Below, one piece after another: positions 8,355 to 15,623 of a stretch of 64,000 bases of DNA. The notes under the pieces are model-generated. The model saw nothing but the letters and a program-made list of their open reading frames with translations. It had not been told where the DNA came from and did not search any database. Made by a program: the position numbers and the translations under genes. Where the stretch lies: contig JAIDHX010000036.1 of NCBI GenBank assembly GCA_029053015.1, positions 62,001-126,000 of the forward strand, written 5' to 3'. Positions within the stretch are counted from its first letter, which is position 1. Each line of letters opens with the position of its first letter. The DNA is from Lachnospiraceae bacterium (lineage in GTDB: Bacteria > Bacillota > Clostridia > Lachnospirales > Lachnospiraceae).

Positions 8355-9095
8355 ATGAATATCGCGTTGCTGTTATCCGGCGGCACGGGGACAAGAATGG
8401 GATCGGACATCCCAAAGCAGTATATGGAAGTGGATGGAAGGCCGATCATATCTTATTGTATAGAACGTTTGTCTTTTCATGCCCGAATTGATGTGTTTTG
8501 GATTGTAGCTGATGCGGACTGGCATGGGTTTGTTTCAGACTGTCTGGAAAAATATGATGAAGAAAAGAAGTTCAGGGGCTTTTCCATGCCCGGGGAAAAC
8601 AGGCAGCTTTCCATTCTGAATGGGCTCATGGATATACGGAAATATGCGGAAGCATCCGACTATGTACTGATTCACGATGCGGCAAGACCTTTGGTGACGG
8701 ATAAGCTGATTTCAGACTGCTTTGATGCGCTTGACGGACATGATGGTGCGCTTCCGGTTTTACCGATGAAGGATACGGTGTATTGCAGTGAGGATGGCAG
8801 GTGCATTTCCTCGCTGATAGACCGCAGCCGTATTTATGCGGGACAGGCGCCGGAAGTATTTCGCCTGGGGCCATACTATGAAGCAAACAGACGACTTCTG
8901 CCGGAACGTATTCTCGAAATAAACGGCTCCACGGAGCCGGCGGTCATGGCAGGGATGGATGTTGCCATGTTTGCGGGAGATGAGAATAACTTTAAAATTA
9001 CGACCAGGGCAGATTTGGAAAGGTTAAAAAAAATAGTCAGGGAAAATGGCATAAGCCAAAAAGGAGCATCGGATGAGAGCAATGGTACTGCATGA
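8355..9095 (+). CDS. IspD/TarI-type cytidylyltransferase (likely CDP-alditol synthesis)
   Basis: CTP-dependent nucleotidyltransferase of 246 aa. Motifs: LLLSGGTGTRMGSDIPKQY at the N-terminus (CTP loop), IHDAARPL near residue 110, MKDTVY, AGQAPEVFR and ITTRADLERL at the C-terminus. The family includes IspD (methylerythritol phosphate) and TarI (ribitol-5-phosphate). The neighbours, a pentulose-phosphate epimerase-like enzyme and a polyol-phosphate dehydrogenase that overlaps by 23 bases, favour a TarI-like role making CDP-ribitol or a similar CDP-alditol. AAGGTGGAG at 8341-8349 supports the ATG at 8355 over the GTG at 8349. Confidence 0.82.
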   Translation: MNIALLLSGGTGTRMGSDIPKQYMEVDGRPIISYCIERLSFHARIDVFWIVADADWHGFVSDCLEKYDEEKKFRGFSMPGENRQLSILNGLMDIRKYAEASDYVLIHDAARPLVTDKLISDCFDALDGHDGALPVLPMKDTVYCSEDGRCISSLIDRSRIYAGQAPEVFRLGPYYEANRRLLPERILEINGSTEPAVMAGMDVAMFAGDENNFKITTRADLERLKKIVRENGISQKGASDESNGTA

Positions 9096-10122
9096 CATCA
9101 ATGATTTTCAACTGGAAACAGTAGAAAAGCCGGCATTAAAGAAGGATGAAGTGCTGGTTGCCGTAAAAGCAGCAGGTATCTGCGGTTCTGATATTCCAAG
9201 AGTGTATAGGACGGGAACCTATGCATACCCTCTGATACCGGGTCATGAATTTTCGGGTCTTGTTGCAGAGATTGGTGAGGGCGTGGATGCCGAATGGATG
9301 GGACAACGCGTAGGCGTTTTTCCGTTGATTCCGTGTAAAAACTGCCTGCCGTGCCAAAAGAAACAGTATGAAATGTGCAGAAACTACAGTTATCTCGGTT
9401 CGCGCAGGGATGGCGGATTTGCAGAGTATGTTGCTGTTCCCGCCGCAAATCTGATTGGGCTTCCCGATCATGTTTCCTTTGAGGCGGCCGCCATGTTAGA
9501 GCCTATGGCGGTGGCGGTGCACGCCATGCGGCGGCAGCACGTTACGACGGCGGATACGGCTGCTGTCTGCGGACTGGGTACAATCGGGCTTCTGCTGACT
9601 ATGTTCCTTAGGGAAGCAGGCGTAAAAAAAATACTGGTAATCGGGAATAAAGAGTCACAAAAGCAGATTGTGTCAGACATGGGGATTTCGGAGGAATGCT
9701 ATTGCGACAGCAGAAGCTGCGATGTAGAAGAGTGGATTGCAGAACGGACAGGAGGAGTGGGAGTCGATGTGTTCTTTGAGTGCGTCGGCAAAGCGGAAAC
9801 GATAATGCAGGCAGTGGATAACACCGTGCCGGGCGGCAGAATTTGTCTGGTGGGCAATCCAGTTTCTGATATTTGTATCAAGAAACCTGTATATTGGAAG
9901 ATTCTGCGCAATCAGCTGCAGGTGACAGGGACGTGGAACTCATCCTTTACCGGTGAAATGGAAGACGACTGGCATTATGTACTGGAGCGGCTTTCTCAAA
10001 ATAAAATTTTTCCCGAAAAGATTATTTCACACAGGTTTTCTTTGGAAGAGATTGAGCAGGGCTTCTGCATTATGCGGGACAAGAAAGAAGATTATGGAAA
10101 AATTATGAGCATCATAAAATAA
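9073..10122 (+). CDS. Zinc-dependent polyol(-phosphate) dehydrogenase
   Basis: Medium-chain alcohol dehydrogenase, 349 aa. Catalytic zinc ligands lie in AGICGSDIPRV and GHEFSG; the structural zinc lobe is CKNCLPCQKKQYEMC (residues about 92-106). The Rossmann fold has VCGLGTIGLL. The C-terminal WNSSFTGEMEDDWHYVL segment resembles galactitol-1-phosphate and sorbitol dehydrogenases. In this cassette it most likely reduces ribulose-5-phosphate (or a related ketose phosphate) to the alditol phosphate, the step done by TarJ, before CTP activation. AAAAAGGAG at 9057-9064 within the previous gene sets the start. Confidence 0.82.
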   Translation: MRAMVLHDINDFQLETVEKPALKKDEVLVAVKAAGICGSDIPRVYRTGTYAYPLIPGHEFSGLVAEIGEGVDAEWMGQRVGVFPLIPCKNCLPCQKKQYEMCRNYSYLGSRRDGGFAEYVAVPAANLIGLPDHVSFEAAAMLEPMAVAVHAMRRQHVTTADTAAVCGLGTIGLLLTMFLREAGVKKILVIGNKESQKQIVSDMGISEECYCDSRSCDVEEWIAERTGGVGVDVFFECVGKAETIMQAVDNTVPGGRICLVGNPVSDICIKKPVYWKILRNQLQVTGTWNSSFTGEMEDDWHYVLERLSQNKIFPEKIISHRFSLEEIEQGFCIMRDKKEDYGKIMSIIK

Positions 10123-10215
10123 GACAGAAAATATATGTGAAGGCTTGGCAGAGAACCTGTCTTTTGGTCAAAATTGAAAAAAATAAAAAAATTTAAAAAA
10201 AATTGAAATTAGGGC

Positions 10216-10242
10216 TAAAGTAATTCAGAATCTCTCCGATAT
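10216..10242 (+). promoter_or_regulatory. Sigma-28 (SigD/FliA-type) promoter of the flagellin gene
   Basis: TAAA at 10216-10219, 16 bases, then CCGATAT at 10236-10242. This is a near-consensus flagellar sigma promoter and is preceded by an A/T tract. Transcription should start near 10250, giving a leader of about 180 bases. Confidence 0.88.
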
Positions 10243-10391
10243 ACTTAACAAGTAAAGCAAATGAAACAAAAAAGTTTCATAAAGCTTTCTGAAATAACCC
10301 GAATCAATCCGCACAATTGACAGGGTTATCGTAACAGTTTACTGTAAGTATGAAATGTGCGACTCACACGAGCAGTAAACAAGAAAATCTG

Positions 10392-10424
10392 GCTGCAAGG
10401 AAGCAGCTTAATATTCAAGGAGGA
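10392..10424 (+). promoter_or_regulatory. Likely CsrA-binding sites in the flagellin leader
   Basis: GCTGC (10392-10396) and GCAGC (10403-10407) form a perfect 5-bp stem that displays AAGGAA in a six-base loop, the textbook CsrA target. A second GGA lies in the Shine-Dalgarno AAGGAGGA (10417-10424) just downstream. CsrA is encoded at 3527-3745. Two sites with one over the ribosome site is the arrangement known for hag of Bacillus subtilis; here it is inferred from sequence only. Confidence 0.72.
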
Positions 10425-10431
10425 ATAAAAT

Positions 10432-11250
10432 ATGGTAGTACAACACAATCTTACAGCAATGAACTCTAACAGAATGCTTGGTATCACAACAGGCAGTCAG
10501 GCAAAGGCAACTGAGAAATTAGCTTCTGGTTACAAGATTAACCGTGCAGCAGATGATGCAGCAGGCCTTGCAATTTCCGAGAAGATGAGACGTCAGATTC
10601 GTGGTCTGACACAGGCTTCTGCAAATGCTCAGGATGGTATTTCCTGCGTACAGACAGCAGAAGGTGCTCTGAACGAAGTTCATGATATGCTTCAGAGAAT
10701 GAACGAGCTGGCAGTTAAGGCTGCTAACGGCACGAACCAGAGCGAAGATGACGCTTACATCCAGAAGGAAATCGACCAGCTGATTAGCGAAATCGACCGT
10801 GTATCTACAACCTCTACCTTCAATGAGAGAAAACTGTTAAATGGTTCTTTCAGTGGCATTACGCTTCAGGTAGGTGCTGAGAACTCTGCTGATAACTGCA
10901 TCACCATGAACATCAGCAAGATGAGTGCAAGTGGATTGGGCGTTTCTAGCGTTAGCTGTGCTAGTCAGGATTCTGCAAAGTCAGCAATCGACGCTATTAA
11001 GAAAGCTATTACTTCTCTGAATGAGCAGCGTGCAGATCTTGGTGCAGTTCAGAATCGTCTTGAGCACACCATCAAGAACCTGGATAACGTAGTTGAGAAC
11101 ACCACGGCAGCTGAATCTCAGATTCGTGATACCGATATGGCTTCTCAGATGGTTACCTACTCCAACAACCAGATCCTTGCTCAGGCAGGTCAGGCAATGT
11201 TGGCTCAGTCTAACCAGGCTAATCAGGGTGTACTGTCCTTACTTCAGTAA
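10432..11250 (+). CDS. hag: Flagellin
   Basis: Main filament protein, 272 aa. The N-terminal D0/D1 region has VVQHNLTAMNSNRMLG and ASGYKINRAADDAAGLAISE; the C-terminus ends NQANQGVLSLLQ, the FliS-binding helix. The central variable domain is very short (about residues 140-180) and rich in Ser and Thr (for example SKMSASGLGVSSVSCASQDS), the kind of surface where O-glycans attach. Codon use is more biased (CTG, GCT, AAC) than in the neighbours, as expected for a highly expressed gene. It is monocistronic, from a sigma-28 promoter to a strong terminator. Two cysteines in the variable region are unusual for a flagellin. Confidence 0.97.
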   Translation: MVVQHNLTAMNSNRMLGITTGSQAKATEKLASGYKINRAADDAAGLAISEKMRRQIRGLTQASANAQDGISCVQTAEGALNEVHDMLQRMNELAVKAANGTNQSEDDAYIQKEIDQLISEIDRVSTTSTFNERKLLNGSFSGITLQVGAENSADNCITMNISKMSASGLGVSSVSCASQDSAKSAIDAIKKAITSLNEQRADLGAVQNRLEHTIKNLDNVVENTTAAESQIRDTDMASQMVTYSNNQILAQAGQAMLAQSNQANQGVLSLLQ

Positions 11251-11268
11251 TCATTGCAACACTACCAT

Positions 11269-11299
11269 AAAGGCTGACTTAGGTCAGCCTTTATTTTTT
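11269..11299 (+). terminator. Rho-independent terminator after flagellin
   Basis: AAAGGCTGAC (11269-11278), loop TTAG, GTCAGCCTTT (11283-11292), then ATTTTTTA. The perfect 10-bp stem suits a highly expressed gene. Confidence 0.95.
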
Positions 11300-11352
11300 A
11301 TGACAATAGAATACTCGCGAAGCGTGGATTCCATTGTATGGAGAATTTTAAA

Positions 11353-11874
11353 ATGAAAAAAGTAGTTATACTTTGCGATGAAAGAAACAGGGAAATTTTA
11401 TCAGAAACAATTTCTGTTATGAAGGAAATTTGGCTCGATATGGGGTATGAGACAATAGAACTTTTTGTTTCTGAGGGGGAGTCGCCGGATAAGTATATGA
11501 ATGAACTGGTGCAGTTGAAGGAAGATTTTCTGGTGACTTTTGCTATGGCAGGTTTTGCATGGCGAGGTTTGATGGAACAGGTGAGGTTCAATACCCTTAT
11601 GACAATGCAGATTCATATTTTGATTGGGGACCTTCCAACGTATGATTTCTTTTTGCAGAAAGAGTTTGGGATTCACAGCTTTTTCTTTACGGATAATGAA
11701 AAGATTGTGAAAAATTGGAAAGAAAGGTATCCATTGGTTCCATTTCTAAAAGGAATTCCGAAACTTTATGTGGCCAAACGCCTGACGGAAGAGGAAAAAC
11801 GGCTTAACAGAGGGAATCTGAAGAGCATGGTGCAGACAGTCATGGCGTTTATAGAAAAACCGTCGGTTTTATAA
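11353..11874 (+). CDS. CgeB N-domain-like protein of unknown function
   Basis: Protein of 173 aa (start chosen at ATG 11353, with GGAG at 11340; an in-frame ATG at 11338 is also possible). It resembles the product of 59736-60230: both share QIHIL, then LP, L-x-K-x3-I-x2-FF and ERYP-x2-P-x-LK at matching spacing. The fold pattern (alternating strands and helices starting MKKVVILCDE) resembles the N-terminal half of the CgeB-type glycosyltransferases encoded nearby, but the C-terminal nucleotide-sugar half is absent, so a free-standing enzyme is doubtful. It directly follows flagellin and overlaps the convergent CgeB gene by 6 bases. Confidence 0.65.
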   Translation: MKKVVILCDERNREILSETISVMKEIWLDMGYETIELFVSEGESPDKYMNELVQLKEDFLVTFAMAGFAWRGLMEQVRFNTLMTMQIHILIGDLPTYDFFLQKEFGIHSFFFTDNEKIVKNWKERYPLVPFLKGIPKLYVAKRLTEEEKRLNRGNLKSMVQTVMAFIEKPSVL

Positions 11875-13035
11875 GCCGGCGGTTTGAAACATCGTAGCAA
11901 TTCTTTCGGGGTAGGAAAATTTTTCTTTGATAATAGCGTAAGAGTTTTGCTGAATACGAAGCCGTTCATCTTCATGGGACAAATAGTACTTTGCCTTTTC
12001 TACAGCTTCTTCTATGCTGTTATACCATACAATATCGATATCGGGACGAAAGTAATCAGCAAGCTCCGGCTGGGCATTGCTGAGCAAAAAACCGCCTGCA
12101 CCAATGATGTCCAGCATGCGAAGCGGCAGGCCGGAACGGATACCGCGTGCGGTGGGACAGAGGTTGATTTTACTTAGGCGGAACACCTTGGGCATCTCAA
12201 TACAATAGGTGACAGGACCCAAAAAGGGAACCTCGGCAAGCTGCTCTATTCGTTCGTCGGAATGAAGATGCACATTACAGAAGCGGTTTAAAAGCCGGAG
12301 CAGGACAATGCGCTCGTTGTGGGTAATCTGGTTGGTGATACAGAGGGAAAGAGCGGCTTTGTTGATACCTTCCTCCTCGCCCGAATGATAGACAATTCCT
12401 TGTTTAATCAGAGTGTCGTTGATGTGGGCAAGAAGGGCGTCGTCGATCACATCATCTAACAAAGGAAAGCCCACAAGCTTAAACTGTGCATCTGTCAGAG
12501 CGTTGATGTAGCCGATGGTATAGTCGTCCTGATGAGATAAGATGCTGTTTAACTTTGACTGGTATAATCGTCCGACAAAGGAAACATCGCAGGAAAAACG
12601 CTTTTTGTCTGCTTCAGTGATGGAAATGGCAGACAGGCGTTTTGCGTTGACTGCGAGCGGCAAATGATAGACGTTATGAAAGCCCATACTGTGGAATTCA
12701 TCCACCTCCGTACCGTCAAAGAGAAAAACATAGCTTGTAGGATACGCATAATATTCCATGTGGTCCTTGGGAATGGGGCTGTCATAGGACCAGGCAAGAT
12801 ATTTTATATTGTGCTGATAGCAGATTTTGGCGAGCAGCGGATGAAAATTGGTGCTCATTACACAGCCATAATCGCCGCTTTTTAAATGCACCGTAACATA
12901 TTTCTCAAAATAATCGTCTGTAGCCGGATTGGGGCGGGGATAGACAAGGTTTTTGCAATGATGCCCCATCTCGGTCAAATAGGCGATGAGGTCGGGCTGG
13001 ATATAAGAACCAAAGTCATGTAAGAGAATGTTCAT
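11869..13035 (-). CDS. CgeB-type glycosyltransferase (copy 1)
   Basis: Protein of 388 aa with two Rossmann-like halves, as in CgeB/DUF3880 proteins and GT4-like enzymes. N-terminal half: MNILLHDFGSYIQPDLIAYL, then YLAWSYDSPIP and YHLPLAVN. C-terminal half: SKINLCPTARGIRSGLPLR, then LDIIGAGGFLLSNAQPEL and a YYLSHEDERL closing helix. These match three other proteins in the window (13203, 14333 and 52047). CgeB proteins act in glycosylation of the Bacillus spore crust; here flagellin or surface glycan transfer is inferred. AAGGAG precedes the start. Confidence 0.85.
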   Translation of the reverse strand: MNILLHDFGSYIQPDLIAYLTEMGHHCKNLVYPRPNPATDDYFEKYVTVHLKSGDYGCVMSTNFHPLLAKICYQHNIKYLAWSYDSPIPKDHMEYYAYPTSYVFLFDGTEVDEFHSMGFHNVYHLPLAVNAKRLSAISITEADKKRFSCDVSFVGRLYQSKLNSILSHQDDYTIGYINALTDAQFKLVGFPLLDDVIDDALLAHINDTLIKQGIVYHSGEEEGINKAALSLCITNQITHNERIVLLRLLNRFCNVHLHSDERIEQLAEVPFLGPVTYCIEMPKVFRLSKINLCPTARGIRSGLPLRMLDIIGAGGFLLSNAQPELADYFRPDIDIVWYNSIEEAVEKAKYYLSHEDERLRIQQNSYAIIKEKFSYPERIATMFQTAGL

Positions 13036-13202
13036 ACCGTGCTGCTCCTTATTTTATTTCTGATTTATTGTACCATAATTTATGGCTGATGGAAAGAAAA
13101 TTAGTGGCACGTAAATATAAATATGGTATACTATAAATAATTCTTAGATAAAAATACTGATGAGACTGCAATGCCCAAGTCACAGCAGGAATGGGGATTA
13201 TT
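13036..13202. promoter_or_regulatory. Divergent promoter region between two CgeB-type genes
   Basis: Leftward: extended -10 TGGTACAAT (complement of 13067-13075). Rightward: extended -10 TGGTATACT at 13124-13132. Both -35 regions are weak, consistent with extended -10 promoters. Confidence 0.5.
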
Positions 13203-14336
13203 ATGATAAAAAATATTTTGGTTTACAAGTGGAATACAGACAGCAATCCTGATTTAGCAAAAAGCCTGCTATCCATGGGGTACGCTATAGTGGAATTTAG
13301 TGAAAAGTTTGAGGATTACCACATGGATGCGGCGTTTGTAATGAAAGTAATGGACTGTATACAGGCGGAAAATATACAGATGGTGCTTTCATGGAATTAT
13401 CTGCCTCTTCTGGCAAGTGTTTGTGAAATGCATAAGCTGCCGTATGTTTCATGGATTTGCAGCTATCCGCAGCGGGCGCTGTTCTCTAAAACCCTGTTAT
13501 ACCACTGCAATCATTTGTTTTGCTTTGACAGGGTTCATGCAAACCGTCTGGCAGGTCTGGGGTGTGAAAATGTATATCATTTTCCACTGGCTGTCGATGC
13601 GGCGGCTTTTGAGGAAAAACGGAAAGAGGCAGAGGAACATGCGGAGAAGTATGCTGCCGATATATCTATTGTAGGAAGTCTGTATAGTGCGAATGAGAAA
13701 TGGCTGGAAACAGAGGGGATTCCGGAATACGTAAGAGGATATATAAAGGGTATTGAAGCGGCGCAAAGCAAGGTATACGGATATAACTTTGTAAAAGAAA
13801 TGATAAAGGAAGAGGATGCGAGGAATATTCTGGATAAGACAGGGCTTTCTCTGGGAGATATGTATTTCGACAATCCGGTGCGGCTTGTGGCAGATTTGGT
13901 GAATGAAGATATTGCCGAAAAAGAACGTATATGCGTGATAGAAAAGCTTTCTCAAAAGCATGCGATTCACTTATATACAGACGAAGACTATCAGGGGAAT
14001 GAGACTTTTGTATTCCGTCACAGCAAGATAAACCTGCATGTTACAGCGAAGGCCATTGAGTCGGGGGTTCCGCAGCGTGTGTTGGATATTCTCGCCTGCG
14101 GGGGCTTCTGCATTGTCAATTATCAGCCGGAAATTGCCGAGTTTTTCGAGGATGGCGTGGAACTTGTCATGTACACCGACATGGCTGACTTGATGCAAAA
14201 GGCTGACTACTATCTGCAGCATGAAGAGGAGAGGGAAGCCATTGCAAAGGCCGGGCGCGAAAAAATAATGGCACAGTTTTCCTTGCGGGACAGGCTGTCC
14301 GATATGCTGCGTATCGTAGAGGAAGGAATGGGTTAA
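13203..14336 (+). CDS. CgeB-type glycosyltransferase (copy 2)
   Basis: Protein of 377 aa, same two-half architecture as copy 1: VYKWNTDSNPDLAKSLLSMG at the start, YVSWICSYPQRALFSKTLLY, YHFPLAVD, and C-terminal SKINLHVTAKAIESGVPQR, LDILACGGFCIVNYQPE and YYLQHEEERE. GGGG at 13193-13196 favours the ATG at 13203 over one at 13191. It faces copy 3 tail to tail; their stop codons share the bases TTAA at 14333-14336. Confidence 0.85.
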   Translation: MIKNILVYKWNTDSNPDLAKSLLSMGYAIVEFSEKFEDYHMDAAFVMKVMDCIQAENIQMVLSWNYLPLLASVCEMHKLPYVSWICSYPQRALFSKTLLYHCNHLFCFDRVHANRLAGLGCENVYHFPLAVDAAAFEEKRKEAEEHAEKYAADISIVGSLYSANEKWLETEGIPEYVRGYIKGIEAAQSKVYGYNFVKEMIKEEDARNILDKTGLSLGDMYFDNPVRLVADLVNEDIAEKERICVIEKLSQKHAIHLYTDEDYQGNETFVFRHSKINLHVTAKAIESGVPQRVLDILACGGFCIVNYQPEIAEFFEDGVELVMYTDMADLMQKADYYLQHEEEREAIAKAGREKIMAQFSLRDRLSDMLRIVEEGMG

Positions 14337-15502
14337 AGGACGGAGAAGATTTCTTCCAGACGCTGCTTGTAAGTATGGCTTTGGGTTACCTTTGTATGGC
14401 CATTCCGACAGATAGCGCTGCGTTCTTCTTCGTGTGTCAGATAATATTCTACAATCGATGGCACCTGCTCCACGGCTTCATAAAATACGAAGTCTTCATC
14501 AGGCGTAAAAAAGTCCATGAAGTCAGCCTGATAATTGCTTAACAGGAAACCGCCGCTGCCCATGATGTCAAAGGCACGAAGAGGGATACCGCTGTGGATG
14601 CTCCGCAGGGAAATATTGAGATTGATTTTACTGTTGTAAAAAACATACGGCATGGTGTCGTAGTAGTCCACAGGCCCGTGGTTGCGGACGCCTTTGATGG
14701 CAACAGATGCATCATGCGTGTATAAATCAACCGTGTGTGACTCTCCCAAAAGAGTTAAGATTTTTTCTCGTTCCAGCGCCGTTACCCGACGGTTCAGCAC
14801 ATACTGCGCATAGAGATATTCGCTGCTATGCACGCTGGTAGAGGCAGGTCTCATGGGATAATCGGAGCTTAGTAAATCCGACATGATATCCGGTGTGAGC
14901 GCATCTTCCAGAAAATTATAGCCGTACACCTTCATCTGTGCCTGAATCAGCCCGTCCAGATAACCCTTTGTATAGGGGCTGATATTGGTAAGACGGCTAT
15001 ACAGGTTGTGTTTTGGCTCAGAGTACAGGGAGCCGACAAAAGAAACATCGCCGGCGTATTGCCTTTTTGTTTCTGTGGACTGGCTTTTCAGCATACGCTC
15101 AATGCGGGAGGGGTTTACCGCCATGGGCAGATAATAGATATTTTGGAAGCCTGCTTTCAGAAAAGTCAGGCAGAGCTCTTTGTCAAACAAAAAGATACGG
15201 TTACAGTGATTGAGCATGGTATAGGAGTACAGCGCAACATGGGGACTGTCATACACCCATGAGAGATAGAGGATGCCTTCCGCCTCACATGCCTTGGAGA
15301 CAATGGGAAAATAGGCAAAGGAAAATACATAATCCGGCGTTTTGGAGCGGAGAAAGGAAATAAATTCCTGCTCCCACTTTTTATCATCAAAGGATATGGA
15401 TTTGGAAAAAGGATAAAGCAGAACCTCATGCCCGAGTTCTTTCAGCGCGGCTGTCAAATCTTCATTTCCAAAGCTGTTCCAGTTTAAAAATAGTATTTTC
15501 AT
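14333..15502 (-). CDS. CgeB-type glycosyltransferase (copy 3)
   Basis: Protein of 389 aa with the shared landmarks: ILFLNWNSFGNEDLTAALKE, YLSWVYDSPHVALYSYTMLN, YYLPMAVNPSR, SKINLNISLRSIHSGIPLR, FDIMGSGGFLLSNYQADF and YYLTHEEERS. The N-terminal half is closer to copy 2 (CNRIFLFDK against CNHLFCFDR) and the C-terminal half to copy 1, so the copies may have recombined. AGGGAG precedes the start and a promoter lies at 15558-15586. Confidence 0.85.
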   Translation of the reverse strand: MKILFLNWNSFGNEDLTAALKELGHEVLLYPFSKSISFDDKKWEQEFISFLRSKTPDYVFSFAYFPIVSKACEAEGILYLSWVYDSPHVALYSYTMLNHCNRIFLFDKELCLTFLKAGFQNIYYLPMAVNPSRIERMLKSQSTETKRQYAGDVSFVGSLYSEPKHNLYSRLTNISPYTKGYLDGLIQAQMKVYGYNFLEDALTPDIMSDLLSSDYPMRPASTSVHSSEYLYAQYVLNRRVTALEREKILTLLGESHTVDLYTHDASVAIKGVRNHGPVDYYDTMPYVFYNSKINLNISLRSIHSGIPLRAFDIMGSGGFLLSNYQADFMDFFTPDEDFVFYEAVEQVPSIVEYYLTHEEERSAICRNGHTKVTQSHTYKQRLEEIFSVL

Positions 15503-15557
15503 GTAATCTCCCTGTATGCTTCAACCATGTCTGAGGCGTAACGCTCAATATAGATTG

Positions 15558-15586
15558 ATTATATCGTATTGTGGTACGGACTACAA
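15558..15586 (-). promoter_or_regulatory. Sigma-A-type promoter for CgeB copy 3
   Basis: On the minus strand TTGTAG (complement of 15581-15586), a 17-base spacer, and TATAAT (complement of 15558-15563). No equally good rightward promoter for the GT2 gene was found in this divergent gap. Confidence 0.6.
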
Positions 15587-15623
15587 TAAGAACGTAAAGG
15601 GAAAAACAAAAAGGAGAAAACAG

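Larger units (their letters stand above)
10123..10431 (+). other. Flagellin promoter and leader region, no gene
   Basis: 309 bases without a gene. From left to right: a weak possible terminator (AAGACAG 10121-10127 with CTGTCTT 10157-10163, loop about 29 bases); an A/T-rich tract at 10170-10210 that could act as an UP element; the sigma-28 promoter at 10216-10242; and about 180 bases of transcribed leader ending in a CsrA-type hairpin and the flagellin ribosome site. Confidence 0.75.

Noticed and set aside
8355..9095. Housekeeping IspD of isoprenoid synthesis
   Set aside because: Possible by motif, but the operon with a pentulose-phosphate epimerase-like and a polyol-phosphate dehydrogenase favours an alditol-phosphate substrate; kept as an alternative only.
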